Positions 21,885 through 22,062 of a DNA stretch of 22,062 nt are shown piece by piece. Source of the stretch: an uncultured Pirellulaceae bacterium (GTDB taxonomy: Bacteria > Planctomycetota > Planctomycetia > Pirellulales > Pirellulaceae). Below the pieces are notes generated by a model. The model was not told the DNA's origin, searched no databases, and saw only the letters and a program-made list of their open reading frames with translations. Both the position numbers and the translations under genes were made by a program. The stretch lies in the NCBI GenBank assembly GCA_934278005.1, contig CAKQWG010000040.1, positions 1 through 22,062 of the forward strand. Direction: 5' to 3'. Every line of letters starts with the position of its first letter. The first letter of the stretch is position 1.

Positions 21885-22062
21885 TGCGTAAAGCGCCAGT
21901 GCGCAAGCGCAAGATATCCCGGTTCAATGCTAGCAACAGCGAACAGGCTACGCGCCCGCGACACCAGCCTCACCAACCATTTCCGAAAAATTCGCAGAAA
22001 GCGCGTAAGGAACCCAGCACATATTTCGTCTACGTAATGGTGCAGCCTCTCTCGAGGCTCCT
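21885..22062. other. Intergenic sequence to the window end
   Basis: No gene is supported. A perfect 6-bp hairpin AGCCTC-TCTC-GAGGCT lies at 22044-22059, at the very edge, without a visible U-tract inside the window. Confidence 0.35.

Overview
The window looks like chromosomal DNA of a planctomycete, most likely a Pirellulaceae relative (Rhodopirellula/Blastopirellula-like). This is an inference from gene content: secreted esterase/PhoD proteins, a secreted beta-propeller beside a sugar-phosphate-isomerase-like epimerase, a very large DUF4175-like coiled-coil membrane protein, a rhomboid-like protein with a WVDCEGWDLF tail, and GC-rich dispersed intergenic repeats. Eleven protein genes are supported. 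I see no rRNA, tRNA, CRISPR array, transposase or phage gene.

Layout. 1-238 holds a hairpin-forming dispersed repeat running into a 55-bp tandem array. 368-11311 is a run of five plus-strand genes: a three-module esterase/degenerate-hydrolase/PhoD-like secreted protein, a secreted NHL-type propeller, a tagatose/psicose 3-epimerase-type enzyme, the DUF4175-like protein, and a secreted low-complexity protein 25 bp behind it (probably one operon for the last two). 11401-14242 is minus strand: a TIGR03960-type radical SAM protein and, behind its own rho-independent terminator, a secreted protein of unknown function. 14669-16189 is a rhomboid-fold protein whose catalytic serine appears to be asparagine. 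16440-18461 (minus) is an S46 dipeptidyl-peptidase. 18835-19143 is a small two-helix membrane protein and 19342-20274 (minus) a GT2-like glycosyltransferase.

The last 1.8 kb has no convincing protein gene. It holds a chain of predicted RNA hairpins ending in a textbook terminator (about 20609-20908), which is a candidate non-coding RNA. After it comes a repeat field built from GTGTCCCCG-type units and nine perfect 9-bp repeats, bracketed by two direct copies of the dispersed hairpin element that also opens the window in inverted orientation.

Most gene products are exported or membrane-bound and hydrolytic (esterase, phosphoesterase, peptidase), which fits polymer and nutrient scavenging, but nothing ties them into one pathway. 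The most unusual points are the multi-module hydrolase, the serine-less rhomboid, the candidate structured RNA, and the density of unrelated tandem arrays (units of 9, 15, 15, 21, about 25 and 55 bp), of which the two inside genes both keep frame.
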